From Micropruina glycogenica (GTDB taxonomy: Bacteria > Actinomycetota > Actinomycetes > Propionibacteriales > Propionibacteriaceae): a stretch of DNA of 64,000 nucleotides. How positions within the stretch are numbered: the first letter of the stretch is position 1; each line of letters starts with the position of its first letter. The stretch lies in assembly GCF_039524395.1 (NCBI RefSeq), contig NZ_BAAAGO010000033.1; one strand, given 5' to 3'. The notes under the pieces are model-generated. The model saw nothing but the letters and a program-made list of their open reading frames with translations. It ran no database searches and was not told the origin of the DNA. Positions 16,240-28,343 of the stretch are shown here, in pieces. The translations under genes were made by a program, and so were the position numbers.

Positions 16240-16791
16240 TCACAAGCCAAGCAAGCTTACCAAGTCGTCGACCGCTCTGCCCAAATCGTCGTTGACCACC
16301 AAGTGATCGAACTCGTCGGCGGCGGCCAGCTCGACCTGGGCGGTGCGCAGCCGGCGTTCGCGCTGCTCGGCGGTTTCGGTGCCGCGGCCCACCAAGCGGT
16401 TGACCAGTTCGGCCCAGTTGGGTGGTGCGATGAACACCAGTCGAGCGCCCGGCAGTCGCTGCCGCACCTGGCGTGCACCCTGCAGGTCGATCTCGAGAAT
16501 CACCCGTTCGCCCCGCTCGACGGCCGCTTCGACGGGTGCGCTCGGGGTGCCGTAGCGGTCACGCCCGTGCACCGTGGCCCATTCGAGCAGGCCGTCGGTG
16601 GCGACCAGTTCGTCGAAGTCGGCGTTGCTGACGAAGTGGTAGTGCACGCCGTCGACCTCGGTGGGGCGGGGCGGTCTGGTGGTGGCCGAAACCGATACCC
16701 AGACCTCGGGGTGGCGTGCCTTCAGCGCCTGTACAACCGTTCCCTTGCCAACGGCCGTGGGGCCAGAGATGACGGTGACGTCACCGCTCAC
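16240..16791 (-). CDS. gmk: Guanylate kinase
   Basis: A 183-residue kinase phosphorylating GMP to GDP. The P-loop GPTAVGKGT is at residues 10-18, the GMP-binding segment SVSATTRPPRPTEVDG follows, then EIDLQGARQVR and the lid region. Start GTG, overlapping the mihF stop by 11 bases. Order mihF-gmk-rpoZ-coaBC-metK is typical of Actinobacteria. Confidence 0.96.
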   Translation of the reverse strand: MSGDVTVISGPTAVGKGTVVQALKARHPEVWVSVSATTRPPRPTEVDGVHYHFVSNADFDELVATDGLLEWATVHGRDRYGTPSAPVEAAVERGERVILEIDLQGARQVRQRLPGARLVFIAPPNWAELVNRLVGRGTETAEQRERRLRTAQVELAAADEFDHLVVNDDLGRAVDDLVSLLGL

Positions 16792-17098
16792 CGAACTCGG
16801 CCTTCAGGCCGGCCAATTGGTGCCGTCCGAGTCCGCGAATGCGCCGGTTGGCCGCGATGTCGTACCGCTCCATCACCAGCGTCGCACGCTTATCACCCAC
16901 CCGTGGCAGGGCCTTGAGCAGGTCGATCACCTTGACGTGCGCGAGCACCTCGTCTTCGTTGGCCACGTCGAGGGCCTGCGCGAGGGTCAGCTCGCCGGAG
17001 CGCACTCGCGCCTTCAGCGCCGAGCGTGACCGACGCGCCTCGGTGGCGGCCGCACGAGCCGCTTTCAACTGCTCGGTCGTCAATTGGGGGATTGCCAC
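16781..17098 (-). CDS. mihF: Integration host factor, actinobacterial type (mIHF)
   Basis: A 105-residue nucleoid-associated protein that binds and bends DNA; known as an essential integration host factor in mycobacteria. Sequence is helical: ALKARVRSGELTLAQALD in the middle and the helix-two-turn-helix-like end PRVGDKRATLVMERYDIAA, RRIRGLGRHQ. I chose GTG 17098 because GGAGG stands five bases upstream and the length equals that of the family; ATG 17110 would start inside that ribosome-binding site. Confidence 0.93.
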   Translation of the reverse strand: MAIPQLTTEQLKAARAAATEARRSRSALKARVRSGELTLAQALDVANEDEVLAHVKVIDLLKALPRVGDKRATLVMERYDIAANRRIRGLGRHQLAGLKAEFGER

Positions 17099-17133
17099 AG
17101 TGTCCTCCATTTAATCGCCGTCGATTGAGTCAT

Positions 17134-17139
17134 AACCTA
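17134..17139 (-). promoter_or_regulatory. Possible -10 element for mihF
   Basis: On the minus strand TAGGTT fits TANNNT, with TTTTCA about 17-20 bases further upstream as a weak -35. It lies 36 bases before the mihF start, in a spacer after pyrF. Weak evidence. Confidence 0.3.
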
Positions 17140-17159
17140 CAAGCAAACCGGGTGCGTGA

Positions 17160-17191
17160 AAACCCTTATGGGACGGCTGTTGGAAGGGTTC
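17160..17191 (-). terminator. Possible hairpin after pyrF
   Basis: AACCCTT and AAGGGTT pair across a 16-base loop, overlapping the pyrF stop and followed by a short T run on the minus strand. The long loop makes it a weak terminator or attenuator candidate. Confidence 0.3.
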
Positions 17192-18008
17192 AGAGGGGAG
17201 CCACCAGCAGGCGGTCGACACGCTCGTGCAGGGCTGCGGCGGCCGGGCCGGCGGCGATCACGTCGCGGCTCACCGACGGCAGGGTGAGCTCGACCGCCGA
17301 GCCGAAGATCTCGGGCAGGTCGTCGATTCGTCCACCCTGAAAGCCGATGCCGGGCACCAGAATGGAGGCGTTGAACTCCGACAGGTCGCAGCCGAGGTCG
17401 TCGTGGGTGCCGCCGACCACCAGACCGATCGCGTGCCGGCCCGATTCGCGGTTGGCGCGCGCCGCCGCGTCGATGATCTCTTGGGCGACCGAACCCTCGC
17501 GGTCCTCGCCCAGCGCGAGCTGCACCTCGTGGCCCTCGGGGTTCGACGTGCGCGCCAGCACGTACACGCCGCGGCCGGTCGCGTGCGCGCGGTCGAAGGC
17601 CGGTTGCAGCGATCCGAACCCCAGGTAGGGCGACACCGTGATGGCGTCTGCGGCCAGCGGCGATCCGTCGGCCAGATAGGCGTCGGCGTAGGCCGCCATC
17701 GTCGAGCCGATGTCGCCGCGCTTGACGTCGAGAAGGCTCAGCGCGCCGGCCCCGGCGATGTCGGCGAGCACCCGCTCGAGCACCGCGACACCGGCCGAAC
17801 CGTGCGCCTCGAAGAACGCCGACTGCGGCTTGAACACCGCCACCCGCTCCCCCAGCACCTCGACCACGCGGCGGGCGAAGGTTTCGAGTCCGGCGGCGTT
17901 CACGTCCAAACCCCAGGCCTTCAACAGCCCCGGGTGCGGGTCGATGCCGACGCACAGGGTGCCCCGCTGGTTGGTGCGGTCGGCCAGCCGCTGCCAGTAC
18001 GTGGTCAT
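17190..18008 (-). CDS. pyrF: Orotidine 5'-phosphate decarboxylase
   Basis: A 272-residue enzyme of the longer actinobacterial PyrF type, decarboxylating OMP to UMP. GTLCVGIDPHPGLLKAWG opens the barrel; the catalytic Lys-Asp signature is LLDVKRGDIGSTMAAYA; VTVSPYLGFGSLQP and LVVGGTHDDL contribute phosphate binding. ATG 18008 overlaps the pyrD stop by four bases, giving a coupled carA-carB-pyrD-pyrF block. Confidence 0.96.
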   Translation of the reverse strand: MTTYWQRLADRTNQRGTLCVGIDPHPGLLKAWGLDVNAAGLETFARRVVEVLGERVAVFKPQSAFFEAHGSAGVAVLERVLADIAGAGALSLLDVKRGDIGSTMAAYADAYLADGSPLAADAITVSPYLGFGSLQPAFDRAHATGRGVYVLARTSNPEGHEVQLALGEDREGSVAQEIIDAAARANRESGRHAIGLVVGGTHDDLGCDLSEFNASILVPGIGFQGGRIDDLPEIFGSAVELTLPSVSRDVIAAGPAAAALHERVDRLLVAPL

Positions 18009-19098
18009 CGCTGATCCCCTTCTGTCACCCGACCGCGTCGGGTGGCGGCGTTGATGCGGGCCGGCAGCGCCGGCCCGGCGTAGATGAATCCGGTGTAGAG
18101 CTGCACCAGTGCTGCCCCCAGGTCGAACATCGCCTGGGCGTCGGCGGGCGTCATGATGCCGCCGCTGGCGATCACCGGCAGGTCGGTGTGCCCGGTCAGG
18201 TAACCGACCACCTCGCGGGCGCGAAGGGTCAGCGGGGCGCCCGACAGTCCCCCGGCCTCCGCCGCCAGCGGCTGCTCGGCCGGGTCGAGCCCGTCACGTG
18301 CCAGGGTGGTGTTGGTGGCGATCAGACCGGCCACGCCCGCCTCGAGGCAGGCGGCCAGCACCTCGTCCAACTGCTGCTCGGTGAGGTCGGGGGCGATCTT
18401 GACGAACAGCGGCAACCGTCCCGCCGCCCGCTCGACCAGCGCCTTGAGCAGCGCGAGCAGCGCCCCGCCGTCCTGCAACCCGCGCAGGCCGGGGGTGTTG
18501 GGGCTCGACACGTTGATCGCCACGTAGTCGGCGTGCGGCGCCACCAGGGCGAACGAGGTGAGGTAGTCGTCGACCGCCTCGTCGACCGGCACGATCTTGG
18601 TCTTGCCGATCGAGATACCGATCGGAATGCCCGCACCGCCGTTGCCGCGGTACACGCCGAGCAGCGACAGCTCGTGGTGCAGCCGGGCGGCCCCGGCGTT
18701 GTTGAAGCCCATGCGGTTGATCAGCGCCTTCGACTTCGTCAGTCGAAAGACGCGTGGACGGTCGTTGCCCGGCTGGGGCTGTGCGGTGACTGTTCCCAGT
18801 TCGGCGAACCCGAAGCCGAGCGCCTGCCAGGCCAGCACGGCTCGTCCGTTCTTGTCGAGACCGGCCGCCACACCGACCCGACCGGGGAACCGAATGCCGG
18901 CCACGGTGACCGGCTCACCACGGCTGCCGGCCACCGACCGGGCGGCGGCGATGGCGAGCGGCGAGCGGCTGAACCGGGCCAGGCCGGCGATCATGCGTTC
19001 GTGGATCGCCTCGGGATCGCCGCGGTACGAGCTGAACATCACGGGGCGGACGATCGACCGGTAACCGGCATCGACCAGCCCTAACCGCGGGTTCGCGC

Positions 19099-19102
<4 letters not shown>
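18005..19102 (-). CDS. pyrD: Dihydroorotate dehydrogenase (class 2)
   Basis: A 365-residue FMN enzyme that oxidises dihydroorotate to orotate with quinone. The N-terminal extension with RPVMFSSYRGDPEAIHERM is the membrane-associating part typical of class 2. GVAAGLDKNGRAVLAW, the catalytic-serine loop NVSSPNTPGLRGLQ, FVKIAPDL and ASGGIMTPADA mark the barrel. ATG 19102 overlaps the carB stop by four bases; the open frame continues upstream only as an artefact of carB. Confidence 0.96.
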
Positions 19103-22526
<3,424 letters not shown>

Positions 22527-22527
<1 letters not shown>

Positions 22528-23699
22528 CAGTTCTCCTGCGCGTCGGTGGTGGACCGCTTGCGGCGTTGCATCACGTCGACGAAGCGGTCGAACAGGTAGG
22601 CCGAGTCGTGTGGGCCGGCCGCTGCCTCGGGGTGGTACTGCACCGAGAAGGCGAGCAGGTTGCCGTCGTCGTCGGTGAGTTCGAGGCCCTCGACCACGTC
22701 GTCGTTCAGGCAGACGTGGCTGACCCGGGCGTGCCCCCAGGGGGTGAGCTGGGCCCGGTCGAGGGGCGCGTCGACGGCGAAGCCGTGGTTCTGCGCGGTG
22801 ATCTCGACCTTGCCGGTGCGCAGGTCTTTGACGGGCTGATTGATCCCGCGGTGGCCGTACTTCAGCTTGTAGGTGCCGAAGCCGAGGGCTCGTCCGAAGA
22901 TCTGGTTGCCGAAGCAGATGCCGAAGTACGGAATGCCCTGGTCGAGCACGCCCTGGAGCAGCTCCATCGGTGCGTCGGCCGTGGCGGGGTCGCCGGGACC
23001 GTTTGAGAAGAACACGCCGTCGGGGGCGAGTTCGCGCAGTTCGTCGAGGCTGACCGACGCGGGCAGCACGTGCACCTCGATGCCGCGCTCGGCCATACGG
23101 GTGGGCGTCATGTCTTTGATGCCGAGGTCGATCGCGGCCACGGTGAGCTGCTTGTTGCCCACCGCGGGCACCACTTCTGGCTCGGCCAGCGTCACGTCGG
23201 CGACCAGGTCGCTGCCGGCCATCGAGGGGGTCTGCAGCACCTTGTCGAGCAGCTTGGCCGGGTCGAGTTCGACCGTCGAGATGCCCACCCGCATCGCCCC
23301 GCGCTCACGCAGATGACGGGTGAGTGCGCGGGTGTCGATCTCGGCGATGCCGACCACGCCCTGGTTGCGCAACTCCTCATCGAGAGACCGGTTGCTTCGC
23401 CAGTTCGACCGGACGCGAGACAGGTCGCGCACCACGTAGCCGGCCACCCAGATGCGCGACGACTCGTCGTCTTCATCGTTCCAGCCGGTGTTGCCGATGT
23501 GCGGGGCGGTGGCGACGACCACCTGGCGGTGGTAGCTGGGGTCGGTCAGCGTCTCTTGATACCCCGACATGCCGGTCGAGAACACCGCCTCGCCGAACGC
23601 CTCGCCGGTGGCCCCGAAGGACACGCCGCGAAACGAACGTCCATCTTCGAGAACCAACAAGGCCGGGGTCTGTTCGTGGTCGAAGAAGCCTGAAGGCAT
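22527..23699 (-). CDS. carA: Carbamoyl-phosphate synthase small subunit (glutamine amidotransferase)
   Basis: A 390-residue subunit that hydrolyses glutamine and passes ammonia to CarB. The N-terminal half holds GATGEAFGEAVFSTGMSGYQ and IGNTGWNDEDDESS. The class I amidotransferase half has the nucleophile Cys in GICFGNQIFGRALG and the catalytic His-Glu in YHPEAAAGPHD. The stop and the carB start share one base (TGATG). AAAGGA lies seven bases before ATG 23699. No pyrR, pyrB or pyrC precedes it here, unlike many actinobacterial pyr operons. Confidence 0.97.
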
Positions 23700-23870
23700 G
23701 GGCGTCCTTTCCCCGCCGGAACGGGATCAAACTCCGGTGAGACTATCAAGTGCGCCGGGGCCCGCGAACCACGGACACTCACTGGACGCCGGCTGAGGCC
23801 TGGCTTTCTGAATCCGTCCTGGTCACCGTGACCGAGTCGTCCCGCAGTGGGCGTGTCGCGAGCGGTCGCC

Positions 23871-23898
23871 TGTGGATACCAGACAGAACTTTTCCACA
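23871..23898. promoter_or_regulatory. Inverted pair of DnaA-box-like sites
   Basis: TGTGGATAC (23871-23879) and TTTTCCACA (23890-23898) each differ by one base from the DnaA box TTATCCACA in inverted arrangement, ten bases apart. They lie between carA and the rightward DUF559 gene. Chance occurrence is possible. Confidence 0.3.
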
Positions 23899-23947
23899 AC
23901 CCGCTCTGCCACTCACAAACGGGGGCCCGAAAAGTGCCTTCAAGGGT

Positions 23948-24823
23948 ATGAAGAACATCGAGCAGAAGATCAACGACCTCTTGGTTGCCGAGCAGGGCGT
24001 GCTGGTTCGCCGTGACCACAGGGCCATCGGCGCCCAACTCGACTATGCGCTGCGCCGCGGGTTGCTGCGCAGCACACTGCCGGGCGTCTACACTGCTGCG
24101 CCGCCCTCGCTGGAAGCCCAGATCAGAGCCGCCGTCCTCTTTCGGCCCAGTGCTGTGATCACCGGCGCAGCCGCCGCAAAGGTGTTGTGGTGGCCCGAGG
24201 TCGCCGTTCCACGCGTCGAGGCGGCGGTGCAGCACCCGATTCGGCCCAGTTACCCGGGCTTCTCATTCACTCAGCGAACAGTGCCGGCCGACCTGATCGT
24301 GTACCGCCAGGACATTCGGCTCGCCTGCCCCGCCCTGTCGGTGCTCGACCTCATCGATGTGCTCGGTGGTGCCGCCGTCGACGAGGCGCTTCGGCGCCGG
24401 GCCACGACATTGCGGGAGCTGTGGGCCGCCTACGCGATGTGCCCGCAACGCCCGGGCAACGGGTTGCGAAAGGCGATTCTGCACGACTCGCGTGACGAAC
24501 CGTGGTCACCCAGGGAACGCACGGCCCATCAACTGCTGCGGGCGGCCGGCCTGACCGGGTGGCGCACGAACCACCCGGTGCTGGTCAACGGGGTGCGCTT
24601 CATCGTCGATCTGGTGTTCGTTCGCGAGAGGATCGTCATCGAGATCGACGGGTGGACCTACCACGGCAGTCGGCATGCGTTCGTCGAAGACCGCTGGCGC
24701 TACGCGCGCCTCGCTGCGGCGGATTGGACTGTACTGCCGTTCGCGGGCAGTTCGATCGAAGACGACCCCGAGGAGTTCGTGGCGGTGGTGCGCCAGTCGC
24801 TGGCACGGCGCAGAAAGTTCTGA
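23948..24823 (+). CDS. DUF559-type protein with AbiEi-like N-terminus
   Basis: A 291-residue protein from ATG 23948. The N-terminal 100 residues resemble winged-helix regions of AbiEi-type antitoxins (QGVLVRRDHRAIG, RRGLLRSTLPGVYTAAP). The C-terminal 110 residues carry the DUF559/Vsr-like nuclease-fold pattern: RFIVDLVFVRERIVIEIDGW, YHGS, then DRWRYARLAAADWTVLPF. The D and E-x-D positions of the fold's active site are present. Such solitary genes are abundant in Actinobacteria and their role is unknown. Flanked by decayed DNA. Confidence 0.75.
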   Translation: MKNIEQKINDLLVAEQGVLVRRDHRAIGAQLDYALRRGLLRSTLPGVYTAAPPSLEAQIRAAVLFRPSAVITGAAAAKVLWWPEVAVPRVEAAVQHPIRPSYPGFSFTQRTVPADLIVYRQDIRLACPALSVLDLIDVLGGAAVDEALRRRATTLRELWAAYAMCPQRPGNGLRKAILHDSRDEPWSPRERTAHQLLRAAGLTGWRTNHPVLVNGVRFIVDLVFVRERIVIEIDGWTYHGSRHAFVEDRWRYARLAAADWTVLPFAGSSIEDDPEEFVAVVRQSLARRRKF

Positions 24824-24956
24824 AAAGTTGCAGGCGACCGGGCGCGACACGCCGAACTCAGAGCAGGTCGGGAGCGGTCACCAGGAACATTTCAGAACCG
24901 GAGACGCCAGTCGGGTGCTCAGCCGAAGAGCTTGCCGAACAGGCCACGCTTGGGCT

Positions 24957-25379
24957 TCAGCCGAAGTGCTCGAGCATCGCGAGCAGCGGATCTTTGATGG
25001 CGGCGGTGTCGAAGACGTAGCCCGCCACCGGCGTCGGCTGGCCGTGGCTGCTGCCTCCGAGGCTGATCGACAGGCCGAACGACTTCTGGCTCGACTTGCC
25101 CTTGAAGAATGACTTCTCCATGGAAGCCCCGGACGTTCCCACCGAGCCCTCCGTCTCGGAGTGGTACGCGGTGAAGTCGACCACGCCGTCTGCTGTGGGC
25201 CGCACGACGATGCGCTACTCCTTGTCGAAGCTGTCGACCGAGCCGATGCCCAGCGAGGTGATCTTCGCCACGAACCAGTGGCCGACGATCGCGTCACGAT
25301 CGACCCAGTAGCTGAACGGCGCCTGCGGATTGTTCAACGCCCCGATGTTGGCCAGTACCTGTTGCCATGGTGCAGTCAT
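24957..25379 (-). pseudogene. Hypothetical ORF interrupted by one in-frame TAG
   Basis: From ATG 25379 the frame reads MTAPWQQVLANIGAL, then about 54 codons to DSFDKE, a TAG at 25215-25217, and without any frame change continues RIVVRPTADGVVDFTAYH to a second stop at 24957-24959. Together about 140 codons make one plausible small domain ending LLAMLEHFG. A single change would restore a sense codon such as TAC, so this looks like a recent nonsense mutation. Read-through or a base-calling error are alternatives. Family unknown. Confidence 0.55.
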
Positions 25380-25563
25380 GCGGTCCACCGTAAACGCCGT
25401 CGGGGTCGAGCCCGATGGGCAGTACTGCCCGCGGGCCTTGATGGGTGACCCGCTCATCGGTGTCGATCGCGATCGGTCACGCGACGCTGCGTTCTCCGCA
25501 CACGGCGTAGCCTTCCGGCTCAGACCATGCTTGCCCCAAGGTGACAAGGGAAAAGGCCGCGCC

Positions 25564-25954
25564 ATGCCCAATCATGACCCGCCGAGCCAACCGTTTCGCC
25601 GCTGCTCGCGGTGGCCGACCTGAACCGGCCGTTGCGCTTCTGGTCGGCGCGGTCGGCGCCGTCGACCTCCGGTGGGCCGGCTAGGCGCTGCTGCGACTGG
25701 GCTCGGGACGGCTGCACCTGGCCGTCACCGGCGACCCGCCGCCCGACCGGGCGGTGCGGTTGGCCCCACCGACGGATCCGCGCGGTGACGCCTGGGTGAG
25801 GTGCTGTCGGTGCCCGACTGCGCGGCAGCGGTGCTGGCCGGCAACGGTGTGCAGTTTCTCGGGCCGCCGACCTACACCCGCCTGGGGTGGCGAGGTGAGG
25901 GCCTTCGCTCGCGATCCGGACGGGCACCTGCTGGAGGTGACCAGCCCCGGCTGA
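25564..25954 (+). pseudogene. Frameshifted VOC (glyoxalase/bleomycin-resistance) pseudogene
   Basis: Piecing three frames together gives a recognisable VOC protein: LLAVADLNRPLRFWSA, then an in-frame TAG after RWAG, ALLRLGSGRLHLAVTGDPPP, LSVPDCAAAVLAGNGVQFLG and finally ARDPDGHLLEVTSPG, the usual VOC ending. At least three frameshifts and one stop interrupt it, so it cannot encode a working protein. It lies between the broken ORF and nusB. Confidence 0.7.
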
Positions 25955-25975
25955 GGCCTCAGCCGGGGTCGAAGG

Positions 25976-26494
25976 TCAGTTCTCGTTGCCCTCGAGGCGC
26001 TGCTTCACCTTGGCGAGCAGCCCGTTGAGAAAGTTGGCCGAACCGTCGGTCGACAGCTCCTGCGCAAGCTGGACGGCCTGCTGCACCGCCACTTCGGCAG
26101 ACGACGTGCCCGACTGCATCTCCCAGATCGCGATGCGGGCCAGGCAACGATCGACCCGGGGCATGCGCTCCAGCGACCAGTCGGAGGCGAGGCAGTCGGC
26201 GATCAGGGCGTCGATCTCGGCTTGGCGCTCAGTCACGCCCAGCACCAGATCGGCGGTGAGCGGACGCACCGGCGGGTCGGCCTCGGCGGTGTGCAGGGTG
26301 AGCGACTCGCGAGGGTCGGATCGCCTCAGGTCGGCCTCGAACAGAATGTCGAGGGCCCTCTTGCGTGCCTTGGTACGCACCGAGCCCCGGGCCGGCGCGG
26401 CGGCCGGAACGGTTTCGATCAGTTCGGCCACCGTGCCGTCGGGTGTGGTGATCCGCTTGCGCGGCACGTCGGTGGTCGCAGGTTCGGCGGGCAA
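25976..26494 (-). CDS. nusB: Transcription antitermination factor NusB
   Basis: A 172-residue RNA-binding helical protein acting with NusE in rRNA antitermination. The conserved part starts at SVRTKARKRALDILFEADL (about residue 38), followed by VLGVTERQAEIDALI, LERMPRVDRCLARIAIWEM and SANFLNGLLAKVK. The first 37 residues are an unconserved extension. I give TTG 26494, three bases after the efp stop, but a later start is possible because no ribosome-binding site is clear. Confidence 0.92.
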   Translation of the reverse strand: MPAEPATTDVPRKRITTPDGTVAELIETVPAAAPARGSVRTKARKRALDILFEADLRRSDPRESLTLHTAEADPPVRPLTADLVLGVTERQAEIDALIADCLASDWSLERMPRVDRCLARIAIWEMQSGTSSAEVAVQQAVQLAQELSTDGSANFLNGLLAKVKQRLEGNEN

Positions 26495-26497
26495 GGG

Positions 26498-27055
26498 TCA
26501 GACCCGGCCCAGGTAGCTGCCGTCGCGGGTGTCGACCTTGACCCGCTCGCCCGTGGTGATGAACAGCGGCACCTGGATCTGCACGCCGGTCTCGAGGGTG
26601 GCGGGCTTGGTGCCGCCGGTGGAGCGGTCGCCCTGCAGGCCCGGCTCGGTGTAGGTGACTTCGAGCTCGACCGAGGCGGGCAGGTCGATGTAGAGCGGGT
26701 TGCCCTCGTGCATCGCGACGGTGGCGGTGCCGTTCTCGAGCAGGTAGCCCTTGGCGTCGCCGACGGTGTCGTCGGGAATGGTGAGCTGGTCGTAGGTGGC
26801 GGTGTCCATGAACACGTAGCCGGCGCCGTCGTGGTACAGGTACTGCATCTCGCGGCGGTCGACGGTGGCGGTGTCGACCTTGGTGTCGGAGTTGAACGTG
26901 CGGTCGACGACCTTGCCGCTCAGCACGTGCTTGAGCTTGGTACGCACCACGGTGTTGCCCTTGCCCGGCTTGTGGTGCTGGAACCACAACACCTGCCACA
27001 GCTGACCGTCGAGGTCGAGCACCATGCCGTTCTTGAGATCATTGGTCGAGGCCAC
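26498..27055 (-). CDS. efp: Elongation factor P
   Basis: A 185-residue factor that relieves ribosome stalling at proline runs. Three OB-like domains: TNDLKNGMVLDLDGQLWQVL, the tip loop KPGKGN with its lysine, DRREMQYLYHDGAGYVFMD in the middle domain, and VQIQVPLFITTGERVKVDTR at the end. I chose GTG 27055 (VASTNDLK) because AAGGG lies about seven bases upstream and the length fits; ATG 27070 adds five residues. Adjacent to nusB as in most Actinobacteria. Confidence 0.95.
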   Translation of the reverse strand: MASTNDLKNGMVLDLDGQLWQVLWFQHHKPGKGNTVVRTKLKHVLSGKVVDRTFNSDTKVDTATVDRREMQYLYHDGAGYVFMDTATYDQLTIPDDTVGDAKGYLLENGTATVAMHEGNPLYIDLPASVELEVTYTEPGLQGDRSTGGTKPATLETGVQIQVPLFITTGERVKVDTRDGSYLGRV

Positions 27056-27148
27056 GTCAAAACCCTTCATTCACCGCGTGCGAGCCGACTGACCATTCTA
27101 GCGGTGCCGCCCCTCATGGACGAACCGAGGGCACGATCGCAGTGGAAG

Positions 27149-27174
27149 GAGATCCCGGCGTCCGCCGGGAAGAC
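27149..27174. repeat. REP-like palindrome
   Basis: Arms GAGATCCCGGCG and CGCCGGGAAGAC with one mismatch relative to the family. It lies upstream of efp. Confidence 0.8.
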
Positions 27175-27307
27175 GGATCCTCGACGGCATGACGTGAGCA
27201 CGGGATCGAGGGATTCGTTGGTCGAGCCTGTCGAGACCTCAGTCAACGAACACATCGGTTCGAGGGGGGGTCGGGACGACTGGGACGCAACGACGAATCA
27301 CCTTGGC

Positions 27308-27397
27308 GGTGCGCCCCCCTCAGGACGTGGTCGGGCGTCGGGAACTCACCGGCTGAGCGTGCGGAGCCGGTGATTCCGGGGCGGGACGGGGTGTGCT
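27308..27397. repeat. Degenerate copy of the 105-112-bp palindrome
   Basis: Shares TGGTCGGGCGTCGG and the inner hairpin CACCGGCT...AGCCGGTG plus GGGGCGGGACGGGGTG with 33744-33855, but the outer 20-bp arms are lost. Confidence 0.6.
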
Positions 27398-27446
27398 CCA
27401 ATCCTCGGAACCAATGGCAACCCGACGAAGGCGAGCCAAGAGATCC

Positions 27447-27625
27447 GGCTTCCGCCGGGATGACGGCGCTCCCGTCACGCGCAGGCATCCGCCGGGATGA
27501 CGGCGCTCCCGTCACGCGCAGGCATCCGCCGGGATGACGGCGCTCCCGTCACGCGCAGGCATCCGCCGGGATGACGGCGCCCCCGTCACGTGCACTCACC
27601 GCATGACGGTGCTCCCGTCAGGTGC
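27447..27625. repeat. 37-bp tandem repeat array
   Basis: Four near-identical head-to-tail units of 37 bp at 27447, 27484, 27521 and 27558, then a degenerate fifth to 27625. Units two and three are identical. Each contains the REP arm CGCCGGGATGAC followed by GGCGCTCCCGTCACGCGCA. There are no spacers, so it is not a CRISPR. It looks like amplification of one REP arm with its flank. Confidence 0.85.
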
Positions 27626-27650
27626 CGGCTTTCGCCGGGATGCCAAAACC

Positions 27651-28343
27651 TCAGTTCTGCGGTTTCGCTGTGCCGATCACGCGAGCCGGACGATGCCGCG
27701 TCGCGACGTCGGCGATCAGGTTCGCCCGCGCCTCGGCGGCCGGCAGGGCGTATTCATGCACCAGGGCCGACAGGTCGTCGGCACCCACCGAATCGAGACC
27801 CTCAATCACCCCGCGGACGTCATCGGGCGTGCGGTTCTGGCTCAGCTTCGCCTTCGCCTCGATGCGGGTCACCTCGAGCTGTAGCCCGACGATCGCCCGC
27901 AACTGACCGCCCAGGTAGTCCTGCGGCATGTCGTCGAGCCCCACCCGGCTCTCGTGCACGCCCATCAGCCGCTCGACCGCCATCGTGGTCCAGGCCAGGT
28001 CGTCGTGGGTGATCAGACGTCCGTACAGGTGCAGGGTGACGTAGTCCCAGGTGGGCACGTACTTACCCGACTCTTCGGCTGAGGGGTACCACAGCGACGA
28101 GATGTAGTCGCTGGCCGCTGTGATGATGAACAGCGCCTCGCCCTCGTGGCGCCACTGCACATTAGGGCGCGCCACGTGCAGCACCAGGCTGCCGTGCTCA
28201 CCCATCGCCTCGTCGAACACGTAGGGCAGGTGGGTGGCCAGCAGGCCGTCCGGGCCGTGGGTGATCAGGTCACCCACCCCGGGTGCCGCCAGCAGCCGCT
28301 GCTGCAGCTCGGCGGGCATCTGAAAGTGCCGCGGTGTGTACAT
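27651..28343 (-). CDS. PaiB-like FMN-binding protein
   Basis: A 230-residue member of the PaiB/FMN-binding negative regulator family, with a split-barrel flavin-binding fold. MYTPRHFQM at the start, LATHLPYVFDE, HVARPNVQW, the strongly conserved YVPTWDYVTLHLYGRL and KAKLSQNR near the end are family signatures. PaiB was described as a repressor of sporulation and protease genes in Bacillus, but many homologues may simply be flavoproteins. Its ATG shares one base with the aroB stop (TGATG), so it is co-translated with shikimate genes. It is an unusual guest between aroB and efp. Confidence 0.85.
   Translation of the reverse strand: MYTPRHFQMPAELQQRLLAAPGVGDLITHGPDGLLATHLPYVFDEAMGEHGSLVLHVARPNVQWRHEGEALFIITAASDYISSLWYPSAEESGKYVPTWDYVTLHLYGRLITHDDLAWTTMAVERLMGVHESRVGLDDMPQDYLGGQLRAIVGLQLEVTRIEAKAKLSQNRTPDDVRGVIEGLDSVGADDLSALVHEYALPAAEARANLIADVATRHRPARVIGTAKPQN

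Larger units (their letters stand above)
27056..27650. other. 595-base repeat-rich spacer
   Basis: The gap between efp and the PaiB-like gene holds no gene that I can support. It contains a REP copy (27149-27174), a GGTCGAGCCTGTCGAGACC motif (27221-27239), a degenerate long palindrome (27308-27397) and a 37-bp tandem array (27447-27625), all listed separately. Confidence 0.7.

Noticed and set aside
27447..27625. Regular direct repeats resembling a CRISPR array
   Set aside because: Units are contiguous 37-bp tandem copies with no unique spacers, and no cas genes are nearby.
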